Shown here: positions 44,171 to 53,002 of the stretch, piece by piece | Layout of the letters: the number at the start of each line of letters is the position of its first letter | How positions within the stretch are numbered: position 1 is the first letter of the stretch | Source: Diphasiastrum complanatum | Taxonomy: Eukaryota; Streptophyta; Lycopodiopsida; Lycopodiales; Lycopodiaceae | Direction: 5' to 3' | Length of the DNA: 64,000 bases | Assembly: GCA_029204225.1 (NCBI GenBank) | Contig: CM055113.1 | Location: forward strand, 31,732,383-31,796,382 | Notes under the pieces: generated by a model | What the model saw: only the letters and a program-made list of their open reading frames with translations | What the model was told of the DNA's origin: nothing | Databases searched by the model: none | Program-made: the position numbers and the translations under genes

Positions 44171-44608
44171 GACACTTCTCGGTCGATGAAAATTTTACAC
44201 TATGATAGACAAATATGTGCAATTAAATTAAATACTTTTGGTACTGATTTAGATTATGTTTTTATGACGTGCAGCACATATTACGACATCATCCGAAATT
44301 CTTTGCAAGAAATAGTGGAAGTCTTAGAATATGGTCATCGCAAGGAATGGAAAAATCTCATTGGCAAGCAAGAGCGGCATTTCATAAAAGTGCACAACAT
44401 GGCAGGAGTAGCACAAAAAACAGCTATATACTGCAACTTTTCCAATGGTTTTACAGAAGAATCCGAATTCGTCATAATACAAAATCGACAGATTCTAAAA
44501 AATTTCAAAAAGCATGCAAATTTATACAAGCCAGTAGGCTATAGACACACAATAAAATTTTGTATATTAAATAAAAATATTTACAAAGTACAATTCAACA
44601 GTATCTAA
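44162..44608 (+). CDS. Unrecognised open frame of 148 residues
   Basis: The frame is open from 44162 to 44608, with YYDIIRNSLQEIVEVLEYGH, KQERHFIKVHNMAGVAQ and a Lys-rich end. Composition looks coding, but I know no family and see no linked exon. It converges on the gene ending at 44605, with the stop codons overlapping. It may instead be chance. Confidence 0.25.
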   Translation: MRSDTSRSMKILHYDRQICAIKLNTFGTDLDYVFMTCSTYYDIIRNSLQEIVEVLEYGHRKEWKNLIGKQERHFIKVHNMAGVAQKTAIYCNFSNGFTEESEFVIIQNRQILKNFKKHANLYKPVGYRHTIKFCILNKNIYKVQFNSI

Positions 44609-45619
44609 TCTGCTTCTGATATTCTTTCCAATGAAAGTTGCAACTTAGAATCATGCAACAATTTTCTTCTTTCGTATGGATCCAATAGCTCATAGTTTTC
44701 ATGCTTACTCAGATCAACGTAAGCAGCATACACTACAAAATGAGATGATCTTAGCATGGAATTCACTGGTCCATATCCTAAAATTTTAACCGCAATAGTT
44801 TTCTTTACAAAAATTATTTTATGCACCTTATTAAAATTATGTCCTCCAAGAAAATGAGATAGTGCCTTGATTGCCATAATCATAGTTTCACCATTTTGAT
44901 GAAACTTTGAATGGGCAACACTTATCTCATTATTCTTGAAGGACTTTAGATAGTGCCCGAGTGCATGATCTCTTGAAAATTCTCCCGTAGAAGATCTCTG
45001 CCCTCCTCGACGAATTGCGAAATCATCAAAGAAAATTGTTTCCTAAAATGAAAAAAAACAAAGTAAGCTCCAGTATATAATCTGACATAGCAAATCTACT
45101 AGTACTTGATAAGAGACAAAAACTTATGCATTCGGCTTTGTCTTCTCTGATTACTGTCTCTCCATCGATATTATGTCCACCTTTTGATGTCAATATTGTT
45201 GGTGAATAGACAGTTGGCTGTGGAAAACCAAGTTGACTTTGGATTCTAAGAAACTCCTCCTCAGAAGGTAGATCATCTTCTTTGTTGCGCATTTCCTCCA
45301 CAGCCATTTTCAAGCAATCTTTCCCTGAATAAAACTTATCATTATGTACATCGTCAACACCAGGGAGAAGATCATCAGCAATAAAATGAATTATATCCGA
45401 AAATTCATCAAGCTCTTTGCTCAAAATGCAAAGAGTCTCAGCTTCAGTGAAGTGAAAAAGATTCGATATATTCGATATTGTCAAAAAGGAATTATTATCT
45501 ATAATAATCCACAATTTGTGGATGACTGTCGTCTGCTGTTCCACAAGGTCTACCAAGCTCCTCCGTCTTGCGGCAAAATCACAACCAAATTTGCCAAATG
45601 CTATGCCTTTGAGCGCCAC
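44605..45619 (-). CDS. Unknown two-exon gene
   Basis: Minus-strand exon 2 (45042-44605) follows a strong acceptor (ttttttttcatttttag) and reads ETIFFDDFAIRRGGQRSS, then HFLGGHNFNKVHKIIF and ending ERISEAD. Exon 1 ends at 45155 before gtaatc, with phase 0, after ILTSKGGHNIDGET. The 112-bp intron is 45154-45043. Exon 1 has an acidic helical part (EEMRNKEDDLPSEEEFLRI). The start at 45619 is uncertain because the first 45 residues overlap a competing plus-strand frame. The coherent part begins near 45470. No known domain is seen. If the CACTA end at 44027 is real, this could be that element's accessory gene. Confidence 0.4.
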
Positions 45620-46160
45620 AAGGCCGCCAAATTGGACCCTGCCTATCAGAAGATAGCATGGGCGAGATTTGGCGAGAATGTGATTGCCATGTGCAGCAGC
45701 AAGAAGGATGGCCTACAGAAAAAACTGGAAAATTGGAGCAGGGCTAATGGCCCCCCTCAAAATGGGCAACCAGGAGTGGAGGCAAGAGAGAGCACTCTAG
45801 CAAGTTCGGAGGTGAGGACAGTGTGTCCCACACTACTCTTTCCCCTCCAGGATATATGCCAGGGGTGGAGGCGATGAATCAAAGAGTCGCAGAAATATCA
45901 TGGTGGATGCTTGCAAGGTTGTCAGAATTGAAGGGCAACATTTAGAAGAATAAAACTGCTGGTCAGATAGGGTGTCCTCCAAGTAATCAAGGGCGAGATT
46001 CATGAGCTCAAGAAGCGCCTTGTTGAGCTATGGACACGCACTCCTCCCAATGAAGAGGAGATAAAACAAGTGGATGATGAGCTCATTCTGACCAGGCGCA
46101 TCCTAAAAAAGTTGAAGTGCAAACGGATGCCCAGTCCCTCAGAAGGGAGGTTGTAGAGGA
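45500..46160 (+). pseudogene. Decayed unknown coding region with coiled coil
   Basis: Plus-strand frames join with small shifts: KITTKFAKCYAFERHKAAKL, WARFGENVIAMCSSKKDGLQ, then (frame 2, about 45790-45945) GYMPGVEAMNQRVAEISWWM ending at a TAG. A third frame (about 45970-46155) reads IHELKKRLVELWTRTPPNEE and ILTRRILKKLK. The last part is a Lys/Leu-rich coiled coil ending at TAG. The family is unknown to me. It may be one gene with the next entry. Confidence 0.35.
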
Positions 46161-46286
46161 GGAGATAAATTTTTTGGTAGTATTTATTTTTTCTGTTTGG
46201 TACTTTTCATTCTTTTGAAGCTTATGAATGCGATGTGGTTATTATAATGAAACCTTTGGAGCTTTTAATAGTTTTCATGTTGTTTT

Positions 46287-46974
46287 TTGGTACTTTCTGT
46301 GGGCAATTTCTTGCATGAAGACCGACAACTGAACAAGGACCCATACATGGATTCAACGATAAATGAAGTACTAGAAGAACTTTCAAAGCTCAAGGATGAT
46401 ATAGACTACTCCGCAGCAGAGCAGCCCCACCATCAGACAATAGAGGACAAAACAGACAAGGCAAAAATTACTATTGACATAGACGAGCTGGATGAAGATA
46501 TGGAGGAAGAGCGGGACCAACAGGAGCATCAAGAGCAGGACCAGCATCAAGACCATGCACAACAAGACTAGCAAGACTAGTAGCAAGACCAAGAGTAACA
46601 AGACCAATCATAGCAGTGCAAGCAAATTCAGCAGCAAGACCAACAGCAAAAAGGCCAAGCAAAGTAGGACCACCAGACAGTGCAGGACCAACATGAGAAT
46701 GTGTATGTGGATGTGTATGTGTATGCAGGACCAGCAGGAGGATGTATATGTGGATGTGAAAAATGAAGGGGCAGGTGATGAAACTGAAGGGCCTCAAAAA
46801 GAGAAAACAACAGGGGAGGAGGCCAGGGCAGAGAAGGGTGAAACTCCGTGCACTTCTGAACCTGAGACAAATGAAGATTTGTGTGATGATACTCTGTTAT
46901 CAGAGTTATATCCTCTTAAAAAGATAAAGCGCTCCAGACCATATAACATTGAAACTCGTGCAAACAAGATGTAA
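46287..46974 (+). pseudogene. Acidic, Gln-rich unknown frame with C-to-T stops
   Basis: The frame opens MVLSVGNFLHEDRQLNKD and has EVLEELSKLKDDIDY, IDIDELDEDMEEE and a long Gln/Asp/His stretch. In that stretch TAG at 46569, 46578, 46581, 46611 and 46665 and TAA at 46596 replace expected Gln. A slip in a tgtgtatg microsatellite near 46720 shifts the frame, which then continues EDVYVDVKNEGAGDETEG to SRPYNIETRANKM at 46974. The final part is acidic with a basic patch (LKKIKRSRP). It is possibly the upstream part of the fragment at 47187-47299. The function is unknown. Confidence 0.35.
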
Positions 46975-47186
46975 CACATGCACACTCTATTGCACTATAA
47001 GTAGAATAATATTATCTATCGTATTATAAAGTGTGACCAAATTCACCGAGTGATCAGTGTCACCGTTATCTGATATGTTAAGAAGACACTTGTTATTATT
47101 AAAAGGGAAACAAAACATTTTTTTTTTCTATTGCACAATGTGAATCTCATTATGATGATGTCATTTTCTTGTTTTTATGTGTTTGT

Positions 47187-47299
47187 AACACCCACCCCTT
47201 GGTGGATAAAAGATGAGAATCCAACAACGACCAGGGCCCCTGATGCTGATGACATTCCAGCTAGGGCCGGTAGGCTGGTCGTCCTCGATATAAACGGGG
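47187..47299 (+). pseudogene. Possible FCP1/NIF-like phosphatase exon cut by a retrotransposon
   Basis: The plus frame reads TPTPWWIKDENPTTTRAPDA, then AGRLVVLDINGV, where the 3' end of element 3 begins. LVVLD-x-NG-x-L resembles the first motif of plant FCP1/NLI-interacting-factor (HAD-type) phosphatases. Only this motif is left, so the assignment is tentative. The continuation is not found in the window. Confidence 0.35.
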
Positions 47300-48108
47300 T
47301 GTTGTTAAAGACTTATCAAACATTTCTAGATGGCATAGATCCATTCATGGTCCTAAAGTACAGTACTTTCACAGATGGATCTAATTAAGCTTTGTGATTA
47401 GCACAATAACCTGATCCTAGATTGATTAACAAGATCTACTTCAGAAGATATGGCTTTACCACAATCTAGCATGATAAGCATCTGAATATGATAGCAATAA
47501 ATCAATAATGAGAAAAAGTACAAGATATCAGTGTATTAGCATTAGCCTCAACACGAGTTAGTGAGAGAAAGATAGAGAGATAACAAGCAAAAATTGTGTG
47601 TATCCAAAATGGCATGAGATAGCTACAAAGCTTTGGTTCTTCATCACAAAATATGAGGAGAGCTACACATATTTATGGAGTTTGAGGTAGCTCAAGGTAG
47701 AACGACATCCATCCATCATTTAATGACATCTAAAGTGAAAACTAGAGTCTTTGTGACATTTGTCACTTCTCATGCATGAAACTCTACCAACTTTTTCAAG
47801 TGTGCTAGTTCTAACTAGAAATGTACAAATCATCATGCATGTGTCCATTACACTTTGTGCATGCCTTGCATGTCACTATGGATCACTTACATGTGAATTG
47901 CCACGAGTTTCTACAAGCATAATTTTGCTAATTCTATGTCTACAAACTATATGCAAGTTGTACTCATCATTCTAGATATGACATCTCCATGTAGCTCGAG
48001 TTCTATCTAGGCCAAACTTGACATTTTACATTTATGAAAAATGTACTTGCATGGTACAATATTTGTTTCAAGCCTAAAGTCAAGATGGATTATTTTTCCA
48101 TTTCAACA
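47300..48108 (-). repeat. 3' LTR of element 3
   Basis: On the minus strand it begins tgttgaaatgg at 48108 and ends tttaacaaca at 47300. It aligns with the element 2 LTR, for example at aagcttaatta and catgctagattgtgg. Confidence 0.8.
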
Positions 48109-48117
48109 CTCCTCCTA
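48109..48117 (-). promoter_or_regulatory. Polypurine tract of element 3
   Basis: On the minus strand taggaggag directly precedes the LTR start. Confidence 0.75.
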
Positions 48118-48755
48118 AAAACAATCTATATTGACTTGAACATGGATTTTGGTATTATTCCAAGATTGGATCTATGCTTGATGAAGGAACTTTGCTCAAA
48201 GGTTTGGTGAGCATATCAGCAATACAAGATGATGTGTCGATGTGCTCCAAGTAGATTTCCCCTCCAATGAGCCTCTCTCTCACAAAGTGATGTGCAACTT
48301 CGATATGCTTGCTCCTTGCATGGAATATCGGGTTGTTGGCAAGGGCTTGGGCTGAAATGTTGTCACACATGATCATAGGTAGATCCTCTTCCATGATTAT
48401 CTTTAGTTCCACTAGCAACCTCTTGATCCAAAGCACTTCCTTTGTTGTTGTAGTGAGTGCCTTATACTCAGCTTCACATGATGAGAGTGATACAGTATCT
48501 TGCTTTTTGGAAAGCCAAGATATCAAGTTTCCTCCAAGATATATGACATAAGCACTTGTAGATTTTTGATCTGCTCTATCACTTGCAAAATCCGATTCAG
48601 AATAACCAACAATAGAAAGATCTTCATTTTTATACAATAAACCATAATCAAAAGTTAAAGATATATATCTAAGCACTCTCTTGGCCATTTTCCAATGATA
48701 AATAGTAGGATTTTGCATAGCCTGGCTTAACTTATGAACACTAAAGCTTACACAT
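48118..48755 (-). pseudogene. Element 3 copia RNase H
   Basis: The minus frame 48718-48155 contains HWKMAKRVLRYISLTFDYGL, RADQKSTSAYVIYLGG, LSSCEAEYKALTT, CDNISAQALANNPIFHARSK and SCIADMLTKPL. It is intact apart from its N-terminus, which is broken off at about 48755 inside the RT-RNase H linker (SFSVHKLSQAM). Confidence 0.88.
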
Positions 48756-49580
48756 TTTGCTTTTTATACGGACCATCAACCCTTGCTATATCTCATTGTC
48801 AAAACTTGCAAGACCGAGAGAATCACCAGATGGCTCCTCTTGTTGTTGGAATTTGATTTTCGGATAGTAGTTCGCAAGGGAAAACAACACTACATGGCAG
48901 ATCATGTTTCATGAATTAAGGGAAAGGAGACTGCAACCCAACTCGACGATGAGCTGGCAGATGCTGCCTTATTTTACGTGGATACAGTACTAGAATGGGC
49001 TGCCGACATTGTTGAATATCTAATGCGGGGCCAACCAGACAAATCACTACCAAAGGTGGAACAGCGGAAATTGATCTTGAAGGCTAGACCTTATCAGCTG
49101 ATTGCCGGCCAGTTGTACCGAAGAGGTCCAGACGGAATTCTTCGGCGGTGTATTCTTCCTCATGAGACCACCCAGATCATTTTGCTTTCACATGAAGGCA
49201 TGGGTGGAGGTCATTTTGCATCTGACATTACAGTTCGCAAAATCTTGCAATCAAGATGTTGGTGGCCAACGATTCATAAAGACACGGAGGAATACTTGAA
49301 AAAGTGCGATGTGTGCCACAGGGCAAGGAGACCAACGAGATTGAACTATGATCTACTACACCCAGTCTTAGCCCAAGCACCGTTCGAAAAATGGGGATTG
49401 GATTATATTGGTCCAATTCACCCTGCAGCAAGGAGTTCCCAGGCTCGATACATAATCGTAGCCATAGACTACCTCACCAAATGGGTCAAAGCCAAGGCAG
49501 TAAGAGTAGCGGATGCTAGGACCACTACCAAGTTCCTTTATGAAAATATCATTGTGCGCTTCGGATGTCCGGTGGCCAAA
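48756..49580 (+). pseudogene. Ty3/gypsy RNase H end and integrase, inserted in copia element 3
   Basis: The plus strand begins in RNase H (YTDHQPLLYLI), passes a TAA near 48914, and is then open from 48978. Integrase has its zinc-binding part (LSHEGMGGGHFASDITVRK, then CDVCHRARRP) and the start of the core with the first catalytic Asp (WGLDYIGPI). It breaks off at IIVRFGCP, just before the second Asp, so it cannot be active. It interrupts element 3 between SLIW and SFSVHK. Confidence 0.88.
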
Positions 49581-49890
49581 TTAAGGAGCCTATAAGACTC
49601 CTAAAAAGTGTGATGTCCACGAAGGATCTTTCATCACCTTTGTTAGGGTCTTTTAGATTTTGCTCCATAGGAGTTTTTATACTCTTACAATCTAACATAT
49701 TGAACTTTTTTAACATTGAAAGAGCATACTTGGATTGACATATAAAAGCTTTATCTTTGAGAAAGTCAATCTCTAATCCTAGAATGTAGTGAACTTTTCC
49801 AAGATTTTGCATCCTGAATTCTTTTCCAAGTGCAGTCTTAGTTAGAATGATATCATCAACATAAATAAGAAGGATGACAATATCTTTATC
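49581..49890 (-). pseudogene. Element 3 copia reverse transcriptase, C-terminal part
   Basis: The minus frame has DIVILLIYVDDIILT (catalytic YVDD) near 49850, LGKVHYILGLEIDF, CQSKYALSMLKKFNMLDCKS and TPMEQN, up to LIGSLIW at the gypsy junction. The N-terminal two thirds of reverse transcriptase are deleted, because the integrase-RT linker runs directly into it. Confidence 0.85.
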
Positions 49891-50690
49891 CTCTATCTTC
49901 ATAGGTAAGCCTCCTAGGCTCGGATCTTTCTCTTTGAGATCTTCTTGGTGAAAAGATTTGAGGTGACTCCTCCTCAATTCTTGGCCCCATCTCTCCATGA
50001 TAGTCTTCAAGGGTGATGATTGGAGTATCTTTGTGAGAATTTTTGAACTCGGCCTCCTCAAGAATGTATTTTTGATCCTCATGGAATATAACATCCCTAC
50101 TCTCAATTGTAGTTGAGGTAGAGGGAACATAGATTCTGTAAGCTTTCTTGTTGGATGCATATCCAACCATGATCCCTTTAATAGAATTAGGATCATCTCT
50201 TTTCCTTGTTTCCAAGGGCACATGAACAAAGCAAGCACAACCAAAAACTGTAAGGTGATCTACCTTAGGTTTCTTCTTAAACAAGACTTCAAAAGGTGAT
50301 TTTCCAGCAAGGGCATTGTGAGGTAATCTATTGCACAAATAGTTCGCACAATTTATAACTTCACCCCAATATTCAATAGGCAAAGAAGCTTTAACTCGAA
50401 TTTCTCTAGCACATTCACATAAAGATCTGTTTTTCCTCTCAGCAACTCCATTTTGAGATGGAGAATAAGGACAATAAGACTCTCTCTTTATTCCTTCACC
50501 TTCACAGTATTCATGAAACTTGTTGGAGATGTATTCACCTCCTCCATCACATCTTAAAGCTTTAACTTTGAAAGAAAACTGTTTCTCAACATAAGCTTTA
50601 AAGATTAGGAAGTGATCAAAAACCATAGCCTTTGAAGAAAGTAGATACAACCAAGTATACCTAGTAAAGTCATTTTGACCCTCCCACGAA
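49891..50690 (-). pseudogene. Element 3 copia integrase
   Basis: The minus frame from 50650 has ALRCDGGGEYISNKF (second catalytic Asp in CDGGGEY, where SDNGGEY is usual), CPYSPSQNGVAERKNRSL with the Glu, PFEVLFKKKPKVDHLTVFGC and GYASNKKAYRIY. It is followed by the acidic linker PRIEEESPQIFSPRRSQ. The first Asp segment (DFTRYTWLYLLSSK) is at about 50680-50640. The zinc-binding N-terminus is missing. Confidence 0.85.
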
Positions 50691-50699
50691 TCATCGTCC

Positions 50700-51150
50700 T
50701 TAGTCTGTCCCTTTCATCTAATCAAGCACTCAGAGATAGAACGATTTCTCAATTGTTTAGCTCTGGTTCTGAGTACTTTTTCAGGTTCCAAAGGAATACT
50801 AAACAATAAGTCCTCCAAATGGGTAAGATCTTCCTCTGAACCAACTACGTCACCTTCATGTAAACTTAATTTTAGATGGCTTACATGAAACACAAGGTGA
50901 GATGTAGTCTTGTTCTGAAGATTTAGTTCGTAAGCTAAAGAACCAATTTTATTTATAATCCGAAATGGTCCACTATATCTCGTAGACAATTTATAATGTT
51001 TCCCCATATGCATAGTCTAAGAATCTTTAGGTATTCCAGGATATATCCAGTCATCAACTTTAAAATCTCCGGGAGACCTCTTAAGACCAGCATAGTGCTT
51101 ACCTCTATGTTGAGCACTGCGGATACAATAATGTCCCACTTGCAACATTT
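50700..51150 (-). pseudogene. Ty3/gypsy integrase C-terminal domain
   Basis: The minus strand reads HYAGLKRSPGDFKVDDWIYP, a TAA-type break, then MHMGKHYKLSTRYSGPFRII, NKIGSLAYELNL and FHVSHLKLSLHEGDVV. This is the conserved gypsy post-core (GPF-Y/LAYEL) module, so it belongs to a different element from the copia integrase that abuts it at about 50690. Confidence 0.8.
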
Positions 51151-51213
51151 CTATGGAAAAGTACAAAATAGGACCAAGAGTGGATCCTTATCTGATTCTC
51201 AAGAGGGATTGGA

Positions 51214-51984
51214 TGTTAGATATACTTGATCTATCAATCTACATAAGATTAAGATCAATCTAGATCAATTCTAGACATAAAAACCTAACAAGAACAATCA
51301 TTAATGAAGGTAAATGTACTTGTTGGTTTCACACGTGTGAAACTCTGTCAGAGTACGGACTCCAACCTGAAAACAAAGTACACTTTGATAGAAACTCAAA
51401 ACATTCAAAACAAATGTAGACAAATAGAGAGAATGACACAAAATTGCTTCCAAAATCAAGATTGATGTTTCAGATTGATTGTGGCCAAATATGCCTCTAT
51501 ATATACACTTATTGGAGCTCGAGGTACTGATCATGCATCAAATCTCACACGTGTGAGGATGCTTTGTCATATGGTTAATCATCATGCAAATTTGACACTT
51601 GGATCAAACTTTCTATTTTGAGCATTTTTGGTCCAATTTCCTACCATATGGAGATCTTCATGGAAATCTTCTAGAAGCAAAAACTCGCCTACTTCAGCTT
51701 TTTCCACACGTGTGAGCTGTCCTCTACACATGGGATATGAAACCTAACCAAAGAATTTGGCTCATGCAATAAATAGATTGATGCCATGTGTCATATATCT
51801 AGAAAACTAGATTTTTGGCCTTTTTAGCCACTAGAACTTGAATTAAATCATATGTACAACATATATGATTATGGTACATGACAAGTACACTAATTTCACA
51901 CGTGGGAACAGGCTCCACACATGTGTGAGTATCCTATATACATGATTTTGGCCTTCACCAAGCATAACTTTTGCATTTTTCACA
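51214..51984 (-). repeat. 3' LTR of copia element 4
   Basis: On the minus strand it starts tgtgaaaaatgc at 51984 after a gaggaggaa tract and ends tatatctaaca at 51214. It carries four CACGTG palindromes (51332, 51548, 51707, 51899). Around 51899-51925 it shares cccacgtgtgaaa and ggagcctgttcc with the element 1 LTR, so the two are related. Confidence 0.8.
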
Positions 51985-52208
51985 TTCCTCCTCAAAAATC
52001 TAGCTAGCATAGATCTATCTATAACTCCGAGAGCCAATCTTAATTTTACAAATGGATCTTTAGGCAATGCCTTGGTGAGTATATCAGCAATGCAATCTGA
52101 TGATGAAACATGAATAAGCTTGATCTCCTTTGCTTGCACTTTCTCCCTCACGAAATGATGTGAAATCTCAATGTGCTTTGTTCGAGCATGGAAGACTGGA
52201 TTGTTTGC
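51985..52208 (-). pseudogene. Element 4 copia RNase H C-terminus
   Basis: The minus strand reads NNPVFHARTKHIEISHHFVR, then KLIHVSSSDCIADILTKALP and LALGVIDRS, before the polypurine tract. It is cut at 52208, where it joins the G2 LTR. Confidence 0.85.
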
Positions 52209-52352
52209 ATGACTTGTGACTACTTGACTGTCTCACCACAGGTCGGAGGCTCAGTCCTTGATGTTATAACTTGCTCTGGGACCTTAGAGAGTGTCACCCC
52301 TTTGAGTCTTACAGGGCACGCTGGGTGCAGCACCCGAGTCAGCTTTACAACA
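52209..52352 (-). repeat. Truncated 3' LTR of G2
   Basis: It matches the first part of the G1 LTR (tgttgtaaagctgactcggg) and is interrupted after catgacttgtgac by copia element 4. Confidence 0.85.
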
Positions 52353-52362
52353 TCCTCCCCTC
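52353..52362 (-). promoter_or_regulatory. Polypurine tract of G2
   Basis: The minus-strand gaggggagga precedes the LTR, as in G1. Confidence 0.8.
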
Positions 52363-53002
52363 GTTTGAAAAAGCTGATGTCCTCATCAGGGCCAAACTAG
52401 AATCTAAGACTCATGGCACAGGCTTAATTCACTGGCCAGACTTTATTCACATATACAAGGGCACGGGCTTGATTCACCGGCCAAAGGAGACCAACTGTAA
52501 AGAGAAGTAATGATATTGTGTTTGCACCCAGCACAGGAAAAGTGTGGATCTAGTTCACTTACGTAACACCTGTGTAAAGCTGCTGCACTTAGACATTAGA
52601 CTGAAGCTCACTCCTCGATGAGAAATGCGGCTTACTTTATTAAAATGAAAGAAAAAGGTACTTACGGCTCCCTTAAGCCTCAGATATGTCGTTTTCGTCA
52701 CACGTCTGAATGAGTCCCCTAGGACTCTAGATATTTCGTTTGGTCGCCCAGGTTGAGCTCCTTGAGCTCTGCATCGGCACTTAGATTCACTCTGATGTAG
52801 AAGCTGTAGGCAATGTTGGCTCCATTTGACCTTGCGTCAGCTGGTTTGTCACTGTTGGATGTCCTTCGTTAAAGAAGTGAGCTTTCGCTTGGTCACACAA
52901 GTTGAGCTCCTTGAGCTCTGCATCGGCACTTGAATTCCCCTTTGATGTAGAAACTGCAAGCAATGTTGGCTCCATTTGGTCCCGTGTCAACTGGCCTGTC
53001 AC
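52363..53002 (-). pseudogene. G2 44-residue tail repeats and 3' untranslated region
   Basis: The minus frame 53002-52787 encodes about one and a half copies of a repeat (QLTRDQMEPTLLAVSTSKGN, then SADAELKELNLCDQAKAHFF and HPTVTNQLTQGQMEPTLP). A missing base near 53015 puts it out of frame with the protease frame upstream; G1 and G4 keep the frame. The rest to 52363 is non-coding. Confidence 0.7.

Larger units (their letters stand above)
47300..50690 (-). mobile_element. Copia element 3 (minus strand), 5'-truncated and mosaic
   Basis: It has a 3' LTR at 47300-48108, polypurine tract, RNase H, a gypsy fragment inserted at 48756-49580, the C-terminal reverse transcriptase, and integrase up to about 50690, where it joins gypsy sequence. 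It is closely related to element 2 in LTR ends and pol. No 5' LTR or primer site remains. Confidence 0.8.
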
